Origin: TMP-86 sp964247385
GTDB lineage: Bacteria; Pseudomonadota; Gammaproteobacteria; Steroidobacterales; Steroidobacteraceae
Assembly (NCBI GenBank): GCA_964247385.1
Contig: CAXTUB010000010.1
Span: forward strand, 1 to 64,000
Length of the DNA: 64,000 nt
Direction of reading: 5' to 3'
Under the pieces are notes generated by a model, which searched no databases, was not told the origin of the DNA, and saw nothing but the letters and a program-made list of their open reading frames with translations. The position numbers and the translations under genes are program-made. Positions 40,926-49,564 of this stretch are shown here, one piece after another (position 1 is the stretch's first letter; each line of letters starts with the position of its first letter).

Positions 40926-42583
40926 TTTTTCTCGAGGCGGCGGCGCGTGGACTCGAGCAGAGGGTTGTCGGGCTCATCGATGCGCGCTTGATCCCAAACC
41001 TGCACCGCCTCCGCGCGCCGCCCTGAAGTCCAAAGCACTTCGCCCAGATGCGCGCCGATCTCAGCGGCGTTTTCCGCGCCGAACGCCGCGCTCAACGCCT
41101 GGATCGCTTGTTCCGGCTTTTCCTGCCGGTAAAGCAACCAGCCGCGGCTATCGAGGATGGCAGGGCTCTGCGGCGCGGCCGCGAGCGCGGAGTCGATCAG
41201 ACGCTGCGCATGCGCGAGAGTGCGAGAGTGATCTGCAAGCGTGTAGCCCAGCGCGTTCATCGCCGCCGGATCTTCCGGACGGCTTCGCAACACGCCTTTC
41301 AATTCGGCCACTGCTTCATCGACTCGCGCACCGTGCTCGAGCACCTGCGCACGTTGGTAGCGAAGCTCCACGCTGTCCGGATAATCGCGCACCGCGCTCG
41401 CCAGGAGCCCGAGAGCCGCGGCATCGTCCGACTCTTCGGATAAGGCCTGAGCATGGGCGGCGATGATGAGCGGCGCGCGTGTCGGCGTAGCTCGCAACAG
41501 CTCGCCATACAGCGCATCGCTTTGCGCGGCGGCTCCCGACCGGCGCAGCAGCGCCGCGATGCGCAGCATGGCCGGCAGGTAATGCGCGCCCGCACTCACG
41601 CGTGCGTACGAGCGCAGCGCAGCTTCGGTTTGATGACGACGTTCATGAATCGAGCCGAGAAAATAAAATGCATCGTCCAGGAATTTGCCCTCGCTCAGCA
41701 GCTGAGTGAAGCACGCCGCGGCCGAATCCTCGTTGCCGAGCTGCAACTGAAGCTGCCCCATGACACGCAGCGCCGGTGCGCGCGACTCCGCCGACTCCGC
41801 CAGTGATTCGAGCTCTGCCTGTGCCGCGGGCTCTCGATGCAATGAGATCAATACGATGGCGTGCTCCAATTGATCGGCCCACGCGCTGCGCGCGGCGAGA
41901 TTGCGATTCGCGAGGTCGATCGCCTCGCGGCTCATACCTGCCGCCGCCAAAGAATGCGCGAGCGCCCAGCTCAAGTCTGCGTCGGGCGCGATCGCGAGCG
42001 ACTTGCGGAAGCTTTCGATCGCCGCAACATCATCTTCCGCTGCGCTTCGCATGGCGCCGCGTAACTTTTGCGCGGCTGCCGAATTCAAGTAGGGAGCGGT
42101 GACACGGTCCACCACTTGCCGCGCTCCGAAGGCATTGCCGGCCGACGAGAGCTCTTCGCCGAGTTGATCGTACTGCGCCCGATCGGACGCCGAGCTGACA
42201 ATCGCCGCGAGATATTTGCTGGATGCATCGATGCGGTGGAGCTGCAGCGCTGCGATCGCCGCCGCGAGATGCGCGTCGCGCGATTCGGGCTCGAGCTTCA
42301 GCCAGCGCTCCGCGGCGACGAGCGCGAGTGCGGGCTCATTGGCTTGGCCAGCAACTGCCGTGGCCCGCTCGATGAGACGGCGATCATTGCTCGCGGCGGC
42401 GAGATGCGCATATTCTCGCGCGGCTTCGGGCCAATGGGCCTCGGCCACGGCGAGCTCCGCGATCACGAGCGAAGCGGCGCCGGACGCCGGCGGATGATTC
42501 TTAGGCTGCCGGGTCTGGCATGCCGCACACGACATCGCCAATAGAATCAGAACGAACCGTGCGAAGATAGCGGCTGGGAACAC
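40922..42583 (-). CDS. Tetratricopeptide-repeat lipoprotein (PA4667-like)
   Basis: This ~553-aa protein starts with GTG at 42583: the next residues form a signal (FPAAIFARFVLILLAMSCAAC) with a lipobox-like end. The longer frame runs into hemA on the other strand. The rest is helical Ala-rich TPR repeats, clearest in the second half (LPAMLRIAALLRRSGAAAQSDALYGELL; DPAAMNALGYTLADHSRTLAHAQRLIDSALAAAPQSPAILDSRGWLLYRQEKPEQAIQALSAAF). A TPR protein in this place is conserved in Pseudomonas; its role is unknown, probably scaffolding at the envelope. Only nine bases separate its start from hemA. Confidence 0.88.
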   Translation of the reverse strand: MFPAAIFARFVLILLAMSCAACQTRQPKNHPPASGAASLVIAELAVAEAHWPEAAREYAHLAAASNDRRLIERATAVAGQANEPALALVAAERWLKLEPESRDAHLAAAIAALQLHRIDASSKYLAAIVSSASDRAQYDQLGEELSSAGNAFGARQVVDRVTAPYLNSAAAQKLRGAMRSAAEDDVAAIESFRKSLAIAPDADLSWALAHSLAAAGMSREAIDLANRNLAARSAWADQLEHAIVLISLHREPAAQAELESLAESAESRAPALRVMGQLQLQLGNEDSAAACFTQLLSEGKFLDDAFYFLGSIHERRHQTEAALRSYARVSAGAHYLPAMLRIAALLRRSGAAAQSDALYGELLRATPTRAPLIIAAHAQALSEESDDAAALGLLASAVRDYPDSVELRYQRAQVLEHGARVDEAVAELKGVLRSRPEDPAAMNALGYTLADHSRTLAHAQRLIDSALAAAPQSPAILDSRGWLLYRQEKPEQAIQALSAAFGAENAAEIGAHLGEVLWTSGRRAEAVQVWDQARIDEPDNPLLESTRRRLEKK

Positions 42584-42592
42584 GGTCGTACA

Positions 42593-43843
42593 ATGCCATT
42601 TCGCATTCTGGGCATCAATCACAAGACAGCGCCAGTCGAAATCCGCGAGCAAGTCGCCTTCGATCCGCAGAATCTCAGCGACACGCTGCACTCTTTGCGG
42701 CGCCAGAGCGGGGTGCAGGAAGCGGTCATTCTTTCCACCTGCAACCGCACTGAGGTGTATTGGGCGGGCGGCGCCAGCCCCACTCAGCTCGCAGCTTGGC
42801 TCGCGCAGCAGCGTGCCTCTCAGCCCGATCTGAGCGCGAGCTTGTATTCGCATGAGCACCAATCAGCGGTGCAGCACGCCTTTCGTGTCGCCTCGGGCCT
42901 GGATTCCATGATGCTCGGTGAGGCGCAGATTTTCGGTCAGCTCAAGGATGCCTATCGTGCAGCCCAGGACGCGGGCAGCACGGGCCCTGCTCTCAACCGG
43001 CTGTTTCAGGCCACGTTTTCCGCCGCCAAGCGCATACGCACCGAGACCCGGATCGGCGCCAACGCAGTGTCGATCGCATCCGCGGCGCTTGCGCTCGCGC
43101 GGCGGGTGTTCGCCGACCTGAGCGCTCGCTCGGCGCTTCTGATCGGTGCGGGCGAAATGGTTTCGCTCACCGCGCGGCACATGGCGAGCCAGGGCATCAA
43201 GCGCATCGTCATTGCAAACCGAAATCTGGCGCGGGCGCAGGAGCTTGCGATGGAAATTCGCGGCATCGGCGTCGAGCTTTCGGAGCTCCCCGCGCATCTG
43301 GTCGAAGCCGACATCGTGGTGAGCTCGACGGCGAGTCCGACGCCCATCATTAGCAAGGCAGACGCGGCGGCGGCGATCAGATCGCGCCGGCGCAAGCCTA
43401 TTTTCATGGTGGATCTCGCAGTGCCGCGCGACATCGAGCCCGATGTGTCCGAGCTCGAGGATGTGTACTTGTTCTGCATCGACGATCTGCAAAGTGTGGT
43501 CGCCGAGGGCAAGCAGCAGCGGGCGAGCGAGGCGACGGCCGCGCATGTGCTGGTGGATGAGGAAGTCGAGCGCTTCATGAGCGAAGCGCGGGCGCATGAT
43601 GCGGGCCCCGCCATTCGCGCCCTGCGCGCGCAATGCGATGCGGCGCGGCTTCAGACGATGGAGCAGGCACGCCGTCTGCTGGCCTCGGGCCGCAGCAGCG
43701 AAGAAGTGCTGGAGTTTCTTGCCAATACGCTGACCAACCGCTTGTTGCATACGCCCATCCAAGCGCTGCGCGAAGCTGCGGAGATTGGCGATGCGGAGCT
43801 TGCGCAAAAGTTCATGCGCCTGCTGGTGCGCGAGGACTCATGA
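42593..43843 (+). CDS. hemA: Glutamyl-tRNA reductase
   Basis: This enzyme makes glutamate-1-semialdehyde, the first committed step of C5 tetrapyrrole synthesis. At 416 aa it has the normal length. GINHKTAPVEIREQVAFD opens it, followed by the catalytic Cys in ILSTCNRTEVYW, DSMMLGEAQIFGQLKDAYRAAQ, the NADPH domain SALLIGAGEMVSLTARHMASQG and a C-terminal dimerisation helix. Unlike enterobacterial HemA, no N-terminal Lys-rich degron is evident. It overlaps prfA by four bases. Confidence 0.97.
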   Translation: MPFRILGINHKTAPVEIREQVAFDPQNLSDTLHSLRRQSGVQEAVILSTCNRTEVYWAGGASPTQLAAWLAQQRASQPDLSASLYSHEHQSAVQHAFRVASGLDSMMLGEAQIFGQLKDAYRAAQDAGSTGPALNRLFQATFSAAKRIRTETRIGANAVSIASAALALARRVFADLSARSALLIGAGEMVSLTARHMASQGIKRIVIANRNLARAQELAMEIRGIGVELSELPAHLVEADIVVSSTASPTPIISKADAAAAIRSRRRKPIFMVDLAVPRDIEPDVSELEDVYLFCIDDLQSVVAEGKQQRASEATAAHVLVDEEVERFMSEARAHDAGPAIRALRAQCDAARLQTMEQARRLLASGRSSEEVLEFLANTLTNRLLHTPIQALREAAEIGDAELAQKFMRLLVREDS

Positions 43844-44922
43844 AGGATTCGATTCGCCGCAAGCTCGAGAAGCTTGCGGATCGCTACGAGGAAGTCGGGC
43901 ATTTGTTGGGCGACCCCGGCGTCATCGGCAAGCAAGATCAGTTTCGCGATCTGTCCAAGGAATACTCACGTCTCACGCCGGTCATCGACCGCTACAAACG
44001 TTTCGTGGGCCTCGAGCGCGACCTCGCCACGGCACAGGAGCTCCTGGCGGAAGATGAAGCGTCATCGCGCGAGCTCGGGCAAGCGGAGCTGACGGAGCTC
44101 ACGCCGCGCATCGCGGGCGAGGAAGTCGAGCTGCAAAGACTTCTCATTCCGAAGGATCCGCTGGACGACAACAACATTTTCCTCGAGGTACGCGCCGGCA
44201 CGGGCGGGGACGAGGCCGCGCTGTTCGCGGGCGATTTGTTTCGCATGTATGCGCGCTACGCGGAACGGCGCCGCTGGAGCGTGGAGACCTTGAGTGAAAG
44301 CCCTGGAGAGCACGGCGGCTACAAGGAAATCATCAGCCGCATCATGGGTGCGAGCGCCTACTCGGTGCTCAAATTCGAATCCGGCACCCATCGAGTGCAG
44401 AGGGTGCCGGCGACGGAGGGTCAAGGAAGGATTCACACCTCAGCTTGCACCGTGGCCATCCTGCCTGAGCTGGATGAAGTGGACGCCATCGAGATCAATC
44501 CGGCGGATATTAGAGTCGACACGTTTCGCGCCTCGGGCGCCGGCGGCCAGCACGTCAACAAAACGGATTCGGCCATTCGCATGACGCACCTTCCCACTGG
44601 GATCGTGGTCGAATGTCAGGATGAGCGTTCTCAACACAAGAACCGCTCGCGCGCCTTGTCGCTCCTGAAGGCGCGTCTTCTCGCAAGCGAGCGGGAAAAA
44701 CAGGCCAGTGCGCAGGCGCAATCGCGCAAGCTTCAAGTCGGCTCGGGCGATCGCTCCGAGCGTATTCGGACGTACAATTTCCCGCAGGGCCGGGTCACTG
44801 ACCACCGGATCAACCTCACGCTCTACAAACTGGACGCCGTGATGAATGGCGATCTGCAAGAATTGATCGATGCCCTCGCGCACGAACATCAAGCCGAGCA
44901 ACTTGCGCAGCAAGTCGATTGA
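43840..44922 (+). CDS. prfA: Peptide chain release factor 1
   Basis: RF1 reads UAA and UAG and triggers peptide release. The 360-aa protein shows the codon-reading tripeptide PAT in RVPATEGQGRIHTSACTVAI and the GGQ motif in RASGAGGQHVNKTDSAIRMTHLPTG, whose Gln is the usual target of PrmC methylation. The ATG overlaps the hemA stop; the longer frame is hemA in another frame. The downstream prmC gene encodes its methyltransferase. Confidence 0.97.
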   Translation: MKDSIRRKLEKLADRYEEVGHLLGDPGVIGKQDQFRDLSKEYSRLTPVIDRYKRFVGLERDLATAQELLAEDEASSRELGQAELTELTPRIAGEEVELQRLLIPKDPLDDNNIFLEVRAGTGGDEAALFAGDLFRMYARYAERRRWSVETLSESPGEHGGYKEIISRIMGASAYSVLKFESGTHRVQRVPATEGQGRIHTSACTVAILPELDEVDAIEINPADIRVDTFRASGAGGQHVNKTDSAIRMTHLPTGIVVECQDERSQHKNRSRALSLLKARLLASEREKQASAQAQSRKLQVGSGDRSERIRTYNFPQGRVTDHRINLTLYKLDAVMNGDLQELIDALAHEHQAEQLAQQVD

Positions 44923-45034
44923 TGCCGGCAGGGAATCGCGTGGCTCACGCACGGCGGCTGCGGGCAAGAATCCACACCGTTGCGACGAAGCTCCCGCTGA
45001 GTCAGAGCGCTGCAGCGGCGAAGTCACACGCATC

Positions 45035-45865
45035 GTGGATGCATTGGAGCAAGCCGCCGCAAACTTGAAGTGCTCGAGCGATTCGCCGCGACTGGATGCG
45101 CAACTCCTGCTCGCGTACGTGCTCGAGATCAACCGCGCAGCCTTGATCACGCGCGGCGAGACCTTTATGCCGCTCGCGGCGCTGAAAAAATTCGAAGAAT
45201 TCGTGGAGCGGCGCGGGAGCGGCGAGCCCATCGCCTACATCACAGGCCAAAAGGAATTTTGGTCGATGCCCCTGCAAATCAATCGAGCTGTGCTGGTGCC
45301 GCGCCCCGAAACCGAAGTTCTGGTCGAATGCGCTCTGCAGCTTTTGCCGCATGCGGCTGCTCGAGTGCTCGACCTCGGCACCGGGAGCGGGGCGATTGCG
45401 CTCGCCATTGCACGCGAGTGGCCGCGGGCCTGCGTAATCGGAACGGATATTTCCGTTGACGCGCTCGAGGTCGCGCGAGCGAATGCGGCGGCGCTCGGCA
45501 TATCGAATGTCGAGTGGCGGAGCGGTGCCTGGTTCGATGCGGTGCCGAACGAGCGCTTCGATCTCATCGTGTCGAATCCGCCCTATGTCGCGCTAGGGGA
45601 CCCGCATCTGCCGAGTTTGGCCGCTGAGCCGCAGGTCGCCCTGGTCGCGGGCGCGAGCGGGCTCGAGGCGTTCCATGACATCCTGGGCTCGGCGATGAAG
45701 CATTTGAATGCCGGCGGACACGTTGCACTCGAGCATGGCGCGAGCCAAGCGCCCGCGTTGATGAATTTGCTTGAGCAATATGGATTTTGTGGCGTACGCT
45801 CGCGCGCTGACTTTTCCAATACGCCGCGCGTCGTGCTCGGCCACTCCAAGGTCCATCATGATTGA
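45035..45865 (+). CDS. prmC: Release factor glutamine methyltransferase
   Basis: This SAM-dependent enzyme methylates the GGQ glutamine of RF1/RF2. The helical N-domain (SPRLDAQLLLAYVL, RRGSGEPIAYITGQKEFWSMPLQINRAVLVPRPETEVLVE) leads to motif I VLDLGTGSGAIALAIA and the catalytic NPPY in FDLIVSNPPYVALGDPHL. I use GTG 45035 because it gives 276 aa, the usual PrmC length, with the expected helix at the start. The frame is open back to 44870, inside prfA. Confidence 0.93.
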   Translation: MDALEQAAANLKCSSDSPRLDAQLLLAYVLEINRAALITRGETFMPLAALKKFEEFVERRGSGEPIAYITGQKEFWSMPLQINRAVLVPRPETEVLVECALQLLPHAAARVLDLGTGSGAIALAIAREWPRACVIGTDISVDALEVARANAAALGISNVEWRSGAWFDAVPNERFDLIVSNPPYVALGDPHLPSLAAEPQVALVAGASGLEAFHDILGSAMKHLNAGGHVALEHGASQAPALMNLLEQYGFCGVRSRADFSNTPRVVLGHSKVHHD

Positions 45866-46340
45866 ATTTCAAACGAGTCTGGGCAACATCGAGATCGAGT
45901 TGGACGAGAAGGAGGCGCCGCTCAGCGCCGCCAACTTCATGGCTTATGTCGACAGCGGTCATTTCGATGGCACGATTTTTCATCGCGTCATTCCCGGGTT
46001 CGTGATTCAAGGCGGCGGTTTCACGGCGGATATGAGCCAGAAACGCACGCTGGCGCCCATCAAGAACGAGGCGGACAATGGCCTGAAGAATTTGCGCGGC
46101 ACGCTGTCCATGGCACGCACCAACGACATCAACAGTGCGACGTCGCAATTTTTCATCAATTTGCGCGACAACGCCTCGCTCGATCATTCCCGCGGCAACT
46201 TCGGTTATGCCGTGTTTGGCCGGGTGACCAAGGGCATGGATGTGGTCGACAAAATCGCTGCCGTCGACACCGGCCGTAAGAAAGGGCACGAGGATGTGCC
46301 GGTGGAACCGGTGGTCGTGACCAAGGCGACCCAATCGTAG
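45858..46340 (+). CDS. ppiB: Peptidyl-prolyl cis-trans isomerase, cyclophilin (PpiB type)
   Basis: This 160-aa cytoplasmic cyclophilin catalyses proline isomerisation. Active-site blocks seen are FDGTIFHRVIPGFVIQGGGFTADM (with the catalytic Arg), GTLSMARTNDINSATSQFFINLRDN and FGYAVFGRVTKGMDVVDKIA. No signal peptide is present, so PpiB rather than PpiA. The ATG at 45858 overlaps the prmC stop by eight bases, so it is translated in the hemA-prfA-prmC unit. Confidence 0.93.
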   Translation: MIEFQTSLGNIEIELDEKEAPLSAANFMAYVDSGHFDGTIFHRVIPGFVIQGGGFTADMSQKRTLAPIKNEADNGLKNLRGTLSMARTNDINSATSQFFINLRDNASLDHSRGNFGYAVFGRVTKGMDVVDKIAAVDTGRKKGHEDVPVEPVVVTKATQS

Positions 46341-46380
46341 CGCTGCAGGCTGGCTGACTTTCTCTAAAGAGCGGATTGCG

Positions 46381-47151
46381 GTGATTCGCCGCTCATGGCT
46401 GGCGCGCCTCGCACTCTGGTTCATTTTGAGCGTGCTCGGCCTCCTCAGTCTGACCGCGGCCTGGGTGGCGCTGTTGCGCATCGTCCACCCACCGTGGAGC
46501 GCACTCATGATGGAGAATTGGGTCCAAGGGCAGCTCGGCCATCGCGCCTCTTCTCTGCAGCATCACTGGAGTGATTTCGCAGACATCTCGCCCGATCTTG
46601 CGCTTGCCGTGGTGGCATCCGAGGATCAGAAGTTTCCCGTGCATCGCGGATTCGATGTCGAGGCCATCGAGAAGGCCTACACAACCAATCCCACGCGCCG
46701 GCATATCCGAGGCGCGAGCACGATTTCGCAGCAAACCGCGAAAAATCTGTTTTTGTGGCCAGGCCGCAGCTATCTACGCAAGGGGCTGGAGGCCTACTTC
46801 ACCGTGCTTGAAGAAGCCTTCTGGCCAAAACGGCGGATCTTGGAAATGTATTTGAACTTCGCCGAGTTCGGCAACGGCGTCTATGGCGCCGAGGCGGCGG
46901 CGCAACGGTTTTTTCACAAGACGGCGCGGCGCCTGTCGCCGAGCGAGTCGGCATTGCTCGCAGCCGTGCTGCCCAACCCCAAGCGCTTGCACGCCGATGC
47001 GCCTTCGCGCTTCATCGAATCCCGCCGCGCGTGGATACTCGGGCAAATGCAGGGTCTGGGAGGTGTGAGCTACCTGCGAAGGTCACTTGGGGTGGATCAC
47101 GCGGCGCTTTCGTTGAGACCGCCGGCGCGTGATGCGCTATTGCAGCGATGA
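46381..47151 (+). CDS. mtgA: Monofunctional biosynthetic peptidoglycan transglycosylase
   Basis: This GT51 enzyme polymerises lipid II into glycan strands. 256 aa with one N-terminal membrane anchor (residues ~5-30). The GT51 motifs are ASEDQKFPVHRGFD (catalytic Glu), RGASTISQQTAKNLFLWPGRSYLRKGLEAY, RRILEMYLNFAEFGNGVYGAEAAAQRFF and ESALLAAVLPNP. There is no transpeptidase domain. The start is GTG. The 3' end overlaps hslO on the other strand by 15 bases. Confidence 0.95.
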   Translation: MIRRSWLARLALWFILSVLGLLSLTAAWVALLRIVHPPWSALMMENWVQGQLGHRASSLQHHWSDFADISPDLALAVVASEDQKFPVHRGFDVEAIEKAYTTNPTRRHIRGASTISQQTAKNLFLWPGRSYLRKGLEAYFTVLEEAFWPKRRILEMYLNFAEFGNGVYGAEAAAQRFFHKTARRLSPSESALLAAVLPNPKRLHADAPSRFIESRRAWILGQMQGLGGVSYLRRSLGVDHAALSLRPPARDALLQR

Positions 47152-48042
47152 GCTCCCCGCCGCGCCCTCGCCTTTGAACAACTGCTCGACATCCACGGCG
47201 TCGAACACATAAGCGCGATTGCAAAAGTCGCAGCGCACTTCGACTTGACCGCGCTCCGCAATGACTGCCTTGCTCTCTGCTTCTCCCAAACCCCGCAGCA
47301 TGCCGGCAACACGCTCACGCGAGCAGCGACATCGAAAAAATACCGGCGCGGGCTCGAACACGCGCACATCGTCTTCGTTGAACAGCCGATGCAGAATCTG
47401 CGTGTCGCTGAGTGCGCGCAGCTCCGCCGGCGTGAGGGTGTCGCCGATGAGCTGCACCCGCCGCCACGCATCTTCAATGCCGCCCTCTTCGAGCGCCTCT
47501 TCGCGGCCGCTGGCGGCCGTGTCGGGTAAACGCTGCAGCAGCAAACCCGATGCCCCCATCTCGTCCGCATGCAGCCACAGCCGCGTTGGCAACTGCTCGG
47601 AGCTCTCGAAATACACCTGGAGACAGTCGGCGAGGCGCGCCCCCGTGAGCGGAACGATGCCTTGATAGCGCTGCTCGCTCGCCGCGCTTTCGAGTGTGAC
47701 CGTGAGCGTGCCGTTTCCGGCCAGCGCCTTGATATCGCGGTGCTCGGCGCCCGCCTCGCGATAGCGCGCCACGCCGCGCACTCCGAGCCCGTCCGTGCAT
47801 TGCGCGAGCATCAAATACAGCGGCCCATCACCCTGGAGCTGTAGAGACAACAACCCATCGAATTTCACGGTCGCCGCCAGCAACACCGAAGCCGCAACCG
47901 CTTCGCCCAAGGTGTCGCGGATGTTCGGCGGGTATTCGCGATGCTCGAGCAATGCGCGCCACGCGGAATCCAAATGCACGAGATGGCCGCGAAACGGAAA
48001 ATGCTCGAACACGAAACGTCGCAGGCGGTCTTGATCGTGCAC
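47137..48042 (-). CDS. hslO: Redox-regulated chaperone Hsp33
   Basis: This holdase is activated by oxidation. At 301 aa the N-terminal substrate domain (LGEAVAASVLLAATVKFDGLLSLQLQGDGPLYLMLAQ) leads to the zinc switch with CRC and CDFC about 28 residues apart, the CxC...CxxC pattern that forms disulfides under stress. The gene converges on mtgA and lies 73 bases after gatB on the same strand. Confidence 0.96.
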   Translation of the reverse strand: MHDQDRLRRFVFEHFPFRGHLVHLDSAWRALLEHREYPPNIRDTLGEAVAASVLLAATVKFDGLLSLQLQGDGPLYLMLAQCTDGLGVRGVARYREAGAEHRDIKALAGNGTLTVTLESAASEQRYQGIVPLTGARLADCLQVYFESSEQLPTRLWLHADEMGASGLLLQRLPDTAASGREEALEEGGIEDAWRRVQLIGDTLTPAELRALSDTQILHRLFNEDDVRVFEPAPVFFRCRCSRERVAGMLRGLGEAESKAVIAERGQVEVRCDFCNRAYVFDAVDVEQLFKGEGAAGSSSLQ

Positions 48043-48115
48043 GAGATAGAGCTTCGCTGCGTGTTCCTCGTGATCGAAAGTTAAGGCACCGGGACGCTGC
48101 GCGACTGCGGCGCCG

Positions 48116-49564
48116 CTAGCCCGCCAACATCTTCTTCAAGAGCTCATTGAGCTGTGCGGGATTGGCCTTGCCTTGAGTTGCCTTCATCACTTGTCCAACG
48201 AAAAAGCCGAACAATTTCTCTTTTCCTTGCCGGTACTCACCCAGTTGCTGCGGGTTCGCAGCCATGATCTCCCGGATGGCCTGTTCGATGGCGCTGTTGT
48301 CGGTAATCTGCCGCAGCCCGCGGGCTTCGATGACGGCGTCGGCCGCTCGACCATCGCGCCACATTTCCTCGAATACTTCCTTCGCCATCTTGCCTGACAG
48401 CGTGCCATCGGCAATGCGCTTCAAGAGAGCCGCCAGCGCGTCCGCATCCACCGGTGTCGCGCCGATTACCCGGCCGTCGCGATTCATGGCCGCGGAAAAA
48501 TCGCCCAGAATCCAATTGGCCGTGAGCTTTTCCTGCCCCCGACCGGTCAAGGCAACGACTTGCTCGAAAAACTCAGCAAGCTCACGGCTCGAAGCCAGAA
48601 CTCCCGCATCGTAAGCAGACAGTGCGAAATCGGAAGCAAATCGCGCCGCTTTCGCATCCGGCAACTCCGGCAACGTAGCGCGCACACGGTCGATGAACAC
48701 AGCATCGATGGCGACCGGCAATAAATCGGGATCCGGGAAATATCGATAGTCGTTGGCTTCTTCCTTCGAGCGCATGGAGCGCGTCTCATTCCTGTCGGCG
48801 TCATACAGGCGAGTTTCCTGCACCACCTGGCCGCCGCTCTCCAGCAGCTCGATCTGCCGCGCCGCTTCATATTGAATGGCTTTTTCGACGAAGCGGAACG
48901 AGTTGATGTTCTTGAGCTCGGCGCGCGTACCGAGTTTCGCCGCGCCGCGCCGGCGAACCGAAACGTTGGCATCGCACCGGAACGAGCCTTCTTGCATGTT
49001 GCCGTCGCAGATCTCGAGGTAGCGGACCAGCGTATGAATTTTCTTCATGTAGGCGACGGCTTCTTTGGCCGATCGCATGTCGGGCTCCGACACGATCTCG
49101 AGAAGGGGTGTGCCGGCCCGGTTCAAATCGATGCCGGTAGCATTCGCAAGCCCCTCGTGCAGACTCTTGCCCGCATCCTCCTCCAGATGCGCCCGTGTAA
49201 TGCCGATGGTCTTTGGCGTGCCGTCGTCAAGCGTCACGGCAATGGAGCCCTTGGCCACGATCGGCAGCTCGAACTGACTGATCTGATATCCCTTGGGCAA
49301 GTCGGGATAAAAATAATTCTTGCGCGCGAACACCGAGTGCGGCGCGATGCGCGCTCCGACCGCCAGCCCGAACTTCACGGCCATGCTCACCGCGGCGGCG
49401 TTGAGCACGGGCAGCACACCCGGATACCCCAGGTCGACGAGATCGGCCTGAGCGTTGGGCGCCGCGCCATAGGTGGTGGATGAGCCGGAAAAAATCTTGC
49501 TGCGCGTCGCGAGCTGCGCATGAATCTCCAAGCCGATGACGGTTTCCCACGCGCCGTTCGTCAC
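48116..49564 (-). CDS. gatB: Asp-tRNA(Asn)/Glu-tRNA(Gln) amidotransferase subunit B
   Basis: GatB holds the kinase site that activates mischarged tRNA in the GatCAB complex. The 482-aa protein shows GLEIHAQLATRSKIFSGSS, QISQFELPIVAKGSI, HLEEDAGKSLHEG, RCDANVSVRRRG, the YRYFPDPDLLP motif and the C-terminal tail-like domain ending ANPAQLNELLKKML. It overlaps gatA by four bases. Presence of tRNA-Gln(TTG) in the window says nothing about whether Gln or Asn charging relies on it. Confidence 0.97.
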   Translation of the reverse strand: MTNGAWETVIGLEIHAQLATRSKIFSGSSTTYGAAPNAQADLVDLGYPGVLPVLNAAAVSMAVKFGLAVGARIAPHSVFARKNYFYPDLPKGYQISQFELPIVAKGSIAVTLDDGTPKTIGITRAHLEEDAGKSLHEGLANATGIDLNRAGTPLLEIVSEPDMRSAKEAVAYMKKIHTLVRYLEICDGNMQEGSFRCDANVSVRRRGAAKLGTRAELKNINSFRFVEKAIQYEAARQIELLESGGQVVQETRLYDADRNETRSMRSKEEANDYRYFPDPDLLPVAIDAVFIDRVRATLPELPDAKAARFASDFALSAYDAGVLASSRELAEFFEQVVALTGRGQEKLTANWILGDFSAAMNRDGRVIGATPVDADALAALLKRIADGTLSGKMAKEVFEEMWRDGRAADAVIEARGLRQITDNSAIEQAIREIMAANPQQLGEYRQGKEKLFGFFVGQVMKATQGKANPAQLNELLKKMLAG

